12,558 bases of DNA. Origin: JBLFWJ01 sp047611425. Lineage in GTDB: Bacteria > Bacteroidota > Bacteroidia > UBA10329. Where the stretch lies: the NCBI GenBank assembly GCA_047611425.1, contig JBLFWJ010000096.1, positions 1 through 12,558 of the forward strand. The letters run 5' to 3'. The notes beneath the pieces were generated by a model. The model ran no database searches. It saw only the letters and a program-made list of their open reading frames with translations, and had not been told where the DNA came from. The position numbers were made by a program, and so were the translations under genes. Shown here piece after piece: positions 8,634-12,558 of this stretch. Each line of letters opens with the position of its first letter. The stretch's first letter is position 1.

Positions 8634-9203
8634 CTACTGAAGCTGACAAACAGCCGTGCAGGAATCGGTATTCAATCCGAAAACCACTATGTAGGATAGG
8701 TTTAGAATATCATCATCCAAAAACCCAGCCCCTTCAATGGTACCAGTACCAAATACTTGAGAGGGAATAGTCATGTTAACACTATCAACTGTTGCGCTCA
8801 CAATGTTTCCAGAATTGTAAAGGTTGGCAATCAACACATTTGTTACAGCAGTGTCCTCGCTCAAGCTTATTAAATATGAAAGTGAGCCACTATTGCAAGA
8901 ATGAACCACATCGTAATCGCCAAAAAAGACGGTTCGAATTTCTCTTTGACACGTATCACCTTCATATCCTGGAGCGCAATCGCAAATTCCTAACTTACAT
9001 TCCCCTTCATTAAGGCAAACCACCTCTTCGCAAGGGTCAATCCAAGTTTCGCAATTCACGCCTCTATAATCGTCCGGACAATGGCAATCGCCTTCGATGC
9101 ACTGCCCCCCATTCTCACATTCCACAAAGTCGCAACCTTCGTGGCAAGCATTGGCTGAGAGTATAATTACTAGAACAAAAAGGAGTCTAAAAATTGCTGA
9201 CAT
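8634..9203 (-). CDS. Putative lipoprotein with two EGF-like domains
   Basis: 189 residues. A hydrophobic signal segment (5-19) ends at C20 (SANAC), which is probably lipidated even though the lipobox is weak. Two EGF-like modules follow with cysteines 24-29-35-40-42-51 and 58-63-69-74-76-85. The spacing (5, 6, 5, 2, 9) is identical in both, leaving C20 as the odd cysteine, which supports its use as lipid anchor. The modules read CENGGQC...CHCPDDYRG and CLNEGEC...CDCAPGYEG, a pattern known from Bacteroidota surface lipoproteins. The C-terminal about 100 residues are a beta-rich region of unknown family with three more cysteines. The start ATG at 9201-9203 gives the signal sequence; no Shine-Dalgarno sequence is seen. 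The gene lies 26 bases upstream of the truncated FN3 gene remnant and 74 bases downstream of the EthD gene. A binding or adhesion role is possible but unproven. Confidence 0.8.
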   Translation of the reverse strand: MSAIFRLLFVLVIILSANACHEGCDFVECENGGQCIEGDCHCPDDYRGVNCETWIDPCEEVVCLNEGECKLGICDCAPGYEGDTCQREIRTVFFGDYDVVHSCNSGSLSYLISLSEDTAVTNVLIANLYNSGNIVSATVDSVNMTIPSQVFGTGTIEGAGFLDDDILNLSYIVVFGLNTDSCTAVCQLQ

Positions 9204-9277
9204 TGACGAATAGTGTTAATCGCCACCAAAGTACTGGTTAGTACGGAAATGAAAATGACACCGCTATGGAATCATCC

Positions 9278-9601
9278 TCAAATCAAAACCTCGCTTACCT
9301 GCATTATGGGTTCCATATTGGTAAAGTTGGGAAGGTCAGCCATAATCTCATCGGCATTTGGACCGAAGGAATTTTGGAACGAATTCATGTCTTCAAAATA
9401 GAGGTTTCCCATTGCAGCATAGGCGGCAGGTGAATCAGGAGCTCCACTGCCAACACCTTTTTCTACTGTTGCAGCCTTTACCGCATCTCCTAATAAGCCT
9501 CCAACTAAAGGAATGTGCTTACTGCAGTAATAATCCATATCAAAATGTTTCCCTTCTCCATTAGGATACATCACACTTACTTTAATCATTCCCTTCTTCA
9601 T
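9278..9601 (-). CDS. EthD-family small protein
   Basis: About 107 residues from the ATG at 9601. A second ATG at 9589 (residue 5, MIKVSVMYPNG) is also possible and has AAGAAGG just upstream. The sequence MIKVSVMYPNGEG, FDMDYYCSKHIPLV, then GNLYFEDMNSFQNSFGP and ADLPNFTNMEP fits the EthD family of dimeric alpha+beta-barrel proteins. These are often annotated as EthD family reductases, although for most members no reaction has been shown; the family is named for a protein needed for ethyl tert-butyl ether degradation. There is no signal peptide, so it is cytoplasmic. It appears intact and unrelated in function to the decayed surface-protein genes around it. Confidence 0.9.
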   Translation of the reverse strand: MKKGMIKVSVMYPNGEGKHFDMDYYCSKHIPLVGGLLGDAVKAATVEKGVGSGAPDSPAAYAAMGNLYFEDMNSFQNSFGPNADEIMADLPNFTNMEPIMQVSEVLI

Positions 9602-9698
9602 CAACTACTTTATTGATAGAGTACAAAATTGCACAGCGGTGAATTTAGGGCTTTAATAAATTCGGGCTGACCATTTTTAAAAACACAGCTATTTATAG

Positions 9699-9887
9699 CT
9701 ACAAAGAAGTCAACTAAAAAACTACGTAGATGAAGCTCTGATTACCGTTAGAAACATCCATGGACAAATGATGTTCCGCGAAACGGTTATTGATTCGGGC
9801 AACCATCAGGTTCAGTTGATAGGTTCAAACGGGCTTTATACTGTTGGGCTATTTGCACGGCATACTATCTTCAGTCCATACTCATAA
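9699..9887 (+). pseudogene. Fragment of a T9SS C-terminal sorting domain
   Basis: Between stops at 9696 and 9885 the plus-strand frame reads YVDEALITVRNIHGQMM, then HQVQLIGSNGLYTVGLF. It matches the sorting domain of the neighbouring 8008-8607 remnant (ASVVVRSIHGQVIS, then GAAGLYSVEV). Only the central part survives. There is no PNP-type beginning, no C-terminal end (after about 9857 the match stops), no start codon and no protein upstream. It is a decayed fragment of a second T9SS cargo gene, lying on the strand opposite to the FN3 fragment that abuts it. Confidence 0.7.
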
Positions 9888-10074
9888 CCGGTGTCGGGTT
9901 CCAGATTGGTCCGCACCTTGAAAGTCGTAGGCGCTGTGATCGTGTTATTCAACCAAGTGGTTGTACCGACCTTTCTTAAACGCAGCTTATAAGTCAACGC
10001 GTTGGTTACCGCCTTCCGAACCTTCTCGGTATTACATCTAGTCCACTAGCACAATTACAATCTGTACCAAAGTA
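9857..10074 (-). pseudogene. Frameshifted FN3-domain fragment, inverted relative to the adjacent sorting-domain fragment
   Basis: On the minus strand, ALTYKLRLRKVGTTTW, APTTFKVRTNLEPDTGYEYG and LKIVC align closely with the FN3 domain of the 8008-8607 remnant (IKYKVKVREAGTTTW, APTTFKVKTGLTPGTDYEYK, VKTVC). Further upstream, DCNCASGLDV, a typical beginning of such a domain, is in a different frame, so at least one frameshift lies near 10035. The match ends at about 9858, exactly where the plus-strand sorting-domain fragment ends. With no start, a frameshift and no continuation, this is a pseudogene fragment, probably from the same ancestral cargo gene as the sorting domain. Confidence 0.7.
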
Positions 10075-10386
10075 TTAACGCGTTCAACTATATCAGCGTC
10101 AAACTAAACGGAGTTGTGACGCAAACTCACGTTGGCGGTAATTTACCCCACCATTCCCGCTAGGTTTAGCATTTGAGACAAGCCACCATTTTTAAATGGA
10201 CTGTCAATAGTCAACTTCCCGCAGGACGAAACATACCGTTGGGTAATTACACTAAGTTTGCGTGACTTTTTAAATGGCTTGGAGAGAATGTTGCTGATTT
10301 AAGCTTCCTCAACTTCCAGAAATATGACAGGTCGTGTCTACGATTTGTCAATACTTACCAATCGCAATCGTTAAACCTAATTTTAT
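10075..10386. other. Intergenic stretch without recognisable gene
   Basis: No convincing start-to-stop gene is present on either strand. Short open stretches look faintly protein-like, for example INAFNYISVKLNGVV on the plus strand (about 10075-10120), but stops interrupt them soon and I recognise no family. This could be further debris of the decayed cargo gene. The promoter and leader of the repeat-protein gene must lie in the last part; no good TAnnTTTG element is visible and no Shine-Dalgarno sequence precedes its ATG. Confidence 0.4.
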
Positions 10387-12558
10387 ATGAAAAAGTTAAT
10401 TATCCTTTCAGTCTTTGTATCGCTGTGCCAGCCAGTAAGCGCTCAAACCCCAAGCTGTGGGGCAACGTACGATGCCGCCTCGGATGTGTCAGTTGGTGAT
10501 AACCCACAATCAATTGCCATTGGCGATTTTAATGGAGATGGAATGCAAGACTTCGCTACAGCCAATTTTAGTGTTGGTAATGTCTCCATACGCTTAGGGG
10601 ATGGAACAGGAGGATTTACCTCCGCCACGGATGTGTCAGTTGGTTATGCACCAAATTCAATTGCCATTGGCGATTTTAATGGAGATGGGACGCAAGACTT
10701 CGCCACAGCCAGTCAGAATAGTGATAATGTCTCCATATGCTTAGGGGATGGAACAGGAGGATTTACCTACGCCTCGGATGTGTCAGTTGGTGATGGCCCA
10801 CGATTAATTGCCATTGGCGATTTTAATGGAGATGGAATCCAAGACTTCGCTACAGCCAATTGGTCGGATGCCAATGTCTCCATACGCTTAGGGGATGGAA
10901 CAGGAGTATTTACCTCCGCCACGGATGTGTCAGTTGGTGATGCACCAAATTCAATTGCCATTGGCGATTTTAATGGAGATGGGATGCAAGACTTCGCTAC
11001 AACCAATACTTATGATGATGATGTCTCCGTATGCTTAGGGGATGGAACAGGAGGATTTACCTCCCCCACGGATGTGTCAGTTGGTGATGGCCCACAATCA
11101 ATTGCCATTGGCGATTTTAATGGAGATGGAAACCAAGACTTCGCTACAGCCAATGCTGGTGATAATGATGTATCCATACGCTTAGGGGATGGAACAGGAG
11201 GATTTACCACAACCCCGAATGTGTCAGTTGGTAATACCCCGCGATCAATTGCCATTGGCGATTTTAATGGAGATGGAAACCAAGACTTCGCTGCAGCCAA
11301 TGCTCTTTTAAATACTGTCTCCATACGCTTAGGGGATGGAACAGGAGGATTTACCTCCCCCACGGATGTGTCAGTAGGAGATGCCCCATATTCAATTGCC
11401 ATTGGCGATTTTAATGGAGATGGAATGCAAGACTTCGCTACAGCCAATCAACTTGATAATAATGTCTCCATACGCTTAGGGGAGGCTGTTTCTATTACTG
11501 GTGCTACAGAAGTACATGCTGGTACAAGCATCACTTTAACGGGTAATGGCACCGCAGCAACAGTAGACCCTTGGGTGTCTTCTAACACAGGTATTGCTAC
11601 AGTTGATTCATCTGGAGAAGTTACCGGAGTTTCTGTCGGAACAGTAGAAATCACCTATACTACATTAGGAGGCTGTTCAACTTACTATTCAGTAACGGTA
11701 AATCCATCTTGTCCACCACCTATTGCTGGCTGGACGCAAATTTCAAACGCCTTAAATGTGGAATTCTATTCTGACACTGCTGGCGGCCCAACTTCATGGC
11801 TTTGGGACTTTGGCGATGGTAGCACAAGCACCATGCAAAATCCAATTCACACGTATACCGCTTCGGGCACCTACACAACATGCCTTACAGCTACAAATGC
11901 TTGTGGATCAGACAGCAGTTGTACAAGCGTGCCAGTAGCTCAAACCCCAGACTGTGCGGCAACGTACGATGCCGCCTCGGATGTGACAGTTGGTGATGGC
12001 CCAAGTTCAATTGCCATTGGCGATTTTAATGGAGATGGAATGCAAGACTTCGCTACAGCCAATCAGTATGTTGGTAATGTCTCCATACGCTTAGGGGATG
12101 GAACAGGAGTATTTACCTCCCCAACGGATGTGTCAGTTGGTGTTGGCGCAATATCAATTGCCATTGGCGATTTTAATGGAGATGGAATGCAAGACTTCGC
12201 TACAGCCAATTATGATTATGATTATGTCTCCATACGCTTAGGGGATGGAACAGGAGGATTTACCTCCGCCTCGGATGTGTCAGTTGGTTATGCCCCATAT
12301 TCAATTGCCATTGGCGATTTTAATGGAGATGGAATGCAAGACTTCGCTACAGCCAACGGTTCTAATGATAATGTCTCCATACGCTTAGGGGATGGAACAG
12401 GAGGGTTTGCCTCCGCATCGGATGTTTCAGTAGGTAGTCAACCAAAATCAATTGCCATTGGCGATTTTAATGGAGATGGAATGCAAGACTTCGCTACAGC
12501 CAATTATAATGATGATAATGTCTCCATACGCTTAGGGGATGTGTCTGGAGGATTTACC
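10387..12558 (+). CDS. Secreted FG-GAP/VCBS beta-propeller repeat protein with BIG2-like and PKD domains, 3' truncated by the window
   Basis: The frame is open from the ATG at 10387 to the last base: 724 residues and no stop. A signal peptide (about 1-19, ending PVSA) gives a mature N-terminus QTPSC. Seven 49-residue repeats follow, each with a GDFNGDGxQDFAT core. D15, N17, D19 and D23 of the repeat form a DxNxDGxxD calcium loop typical of FG-GAP/VCBS blades. Bases about 11482-11712 encode an Ig-like BIG2-type domain (TGIATVDSSGEVTGVSVGT). Bases about 11713-11937 encode a PKD domain (WDFGDGSTS, NPIHTYTASGTY). From 11941 a second QTPDCAATYDAAS starts another array with at least four blades. 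The protein is surely exported. A T9SS sorting domain at the unseen C-terminus is likely but not shown. Roles in adhesion or glycan binding are inference from propeller relatives. Confidence 0.93.
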   Translation, partial: MKKLIILSVFVSLCQPVSAQTPSCGATYDAASDVSVGDNPQSIAIGDFNGDGMQDFATANFSVGNVSIRLGDGTGGFTSATDVSVGYAPNSIAIGDFNGDGTQDFATASQNSDNVSICLGDGTGGFTYASDVSVGDGPRLIAIGDFNGDGIQDFATANWSDANVSIRLGDGTGVFTSATDVSVGDAPNSIAIGDFNGDGMQDFATTNTYDDDVSVCLGDGTGGFTSPTDVSVGDGPQSIAIGDFNGDGNQDFATANAGDNDVSIRLGDGTGGFTTTPNVSVGNTPRSIAIGDFNGDGNQDFAAANALLNTVSIRLGDGTGGFTSPTDVSVGDAPYSIAIGDFNGDGMQDFATANQLDNNVSIRLGEAVSITGATEVHAGTSITLTGNGTAATVDPWVSSNTGIATVDSSGEVTGVSVGTVEITYTTLGGCSTYYSVTVNPSCPPPIAGWTQISNALNVEFYSDTAGGPTSWLWDFGDGSTSTMQNPIHTYTASGTYTTCLTATNACGSDSSCTSVPVAQTPDCAATYDAASDVTVGDGPSSIAIGDFNGDGMQDFATANQYVGNVSIRLGDGTGVFTSPTDVSVGVGAISIAIGDFNGDGMQDFATANYDYDYVSIRLGDGTGGFTSASDVSVGYAPYSIAIGDFNGDGMQDFATANGSNDNVSIRLGDGTGGFASASDVSVGSQPKSIAIGDFNGDGMQDFATANYNDDNVSIRLGDVSGGFT
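10483..11481 (+). repeat. First array: seven 147-bp FG-GAP blade repeats
   Basis: Repeats begin at 10483, 10630, 10777, 10924, 11071, 11218 and 11365, always exactly 147 bp apart with no insertion or deletion. The seventh is cut after residue 39 (RLG), lacking its last strand. The core from ATTGCCATTGGC to GCTACAGCCAAT is nearly identical as DNA in all copies. Codons 6, 7 and 9 and codons 29-33 of the unit differ from copy to copy. Repeats 2 and 4 have Cys at position 37 instead of Arg (CGC to TGC). Confidence 0.97.
11932..11979 (+). repeat. Internal copy of the protein's own N-terminal segment
   Basis: These 48 bases repeat 10432-10482 with one missing codon (AGC) and three base differences by eye. 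The copy covers the last residues of the signal peptide (PV, A), the mature start QTPxC and the pre-blade strand ATYDAAS. The offset to the first copy, measured from CAA at 10444 to CAA at 11941, is 1497 bp (499 codons), the same as the offset between the first blades of the two arrays. Confidence 0.93.
11980..12558 (+). repeat. Second array: at least four 147-bp FG-GAP blade repeats
   Basis: Repeats begin at 11980, 12127, 12274 and 12421, again exactly 147 bp apart; the fourth is cut by the window edge after 138 bases. They carry the same conserved core and the same variable codon clusters as the first array. The fourth has DVSGGF in place of DGTGGF. By analogy with the first array, about three more blades are expected beyond the window. 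Confidence 0.97.

Noticed and set aside
10041..10053. Short palindrome CTAGTCCACTAG as possible recombination or operator site
   Set aside because: Only 5-bp arms, no partner site or repeat found, and it lies within the decayed FN3 fragment.
10187..10200. CCATTTTTAAATGG palindrome as a possible regulator site for the repeat gene
   Set aside because: Such short AT-rich palindromes are frequent by chance and it is about 190 bases from the start codon with no supporting promoter.
10443..11654. Long open frames on the minus strand through the repeat array, coding for repetitive proline/serine-rich sequence
   Set aside because: The unit is 147 bp, a multiple of three, so any stop-free frame of one unit stays open in all. 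The plus-strand frame has a start, signal peptide and recognisable domains; the antisense frames have none.
10483..12558. Regular repeats with variable parts, superficially like a CRISPR array
   Set aside because: The unit is far too long, the variable parts are only about 9-15 bases, and the array is in frame within a protein-coding gene with FG-GAP motifs.

Overview
The window most likely comes from a member of the Bacteroidota, probably a Flavobacteriales-type marine or aquatic bacterium. Four things support this. There are C-terminal sorting domains of the type IX secretion system (T9SS), which is essentially confined to this phylum. There is an ABC-2 permease fused to an M1 aminopeptidase. 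There is a CarboxypepD-reg-like surface protein. Most genes have AT-rich leaders with weak or no Shine-Dalgarno sequence.

The left two thirds (1-7876) is ordinary and compact. It holds the 3' end of a cell-surface protein of the carboxypeptidase-like regulatory domain family (1-570) and a perfect 17-bp hairpin serving two convergent genes. A two-gene minus-strand operon follows: an ABC ATPase (4211-5095) and the ABC-2 permease/M1 peptidase fusion (612-4190). Divergent from it is a YfcC-family transporter (5226-6620). Convergent with that is a secreted endonuclease/exonuclease/phosphatase-fold enzyme with a T9SS sorting domain (6632-7876).

The middle (7877-10386) is an accessory region with signs of decay. 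It has the 3' remnant of a fibronectin-III/T9SS cargo gene lacking its 5' part (8008-8607), a small two-EGF-domain lipoprotein (8634-9203) and an intact EthD-family gene (9278-9601). Next come fragments of a second FN3/T9SS cargo gene: its sorting domain lies on the plus strand and its FN3 domain on the minus strand, abutting near 9858. About 310 bases with no recognisable gene follow.

The right end (10387-12558) is one continuous plus-strand reading frame that leaves the window. It encodes a secreted FG-GAP/VCBS-repeat protein: signal peptide, seven blades of exactly 49 residues (147 bp), an Ig-like BIG2-type domain, a PKD domain, then at least four more blades. The repeats are close to identical as DNA except at two short clusters of codons, which differ in every copy. 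The second array opens with a copy of the mature N-terminus of the protein, including the last residues of the signal peptide. This points to a 1497-bp higher-order duplication. This gene is the most interesting object in the window: it looks like a modular, calcium-binding beta-propeller surface protein with a constant scaffold and a variable face.

The genes do not form one pathway. The common theme is the cell envelope and exterior: a transporter, an ABC/peptidase system, T9SS cargo, a lipoprotein and a repeat adhesin-like protein. I saw no tRNA, rRNA, CRISPR array, transposase, integrase or reverse transcriptase.
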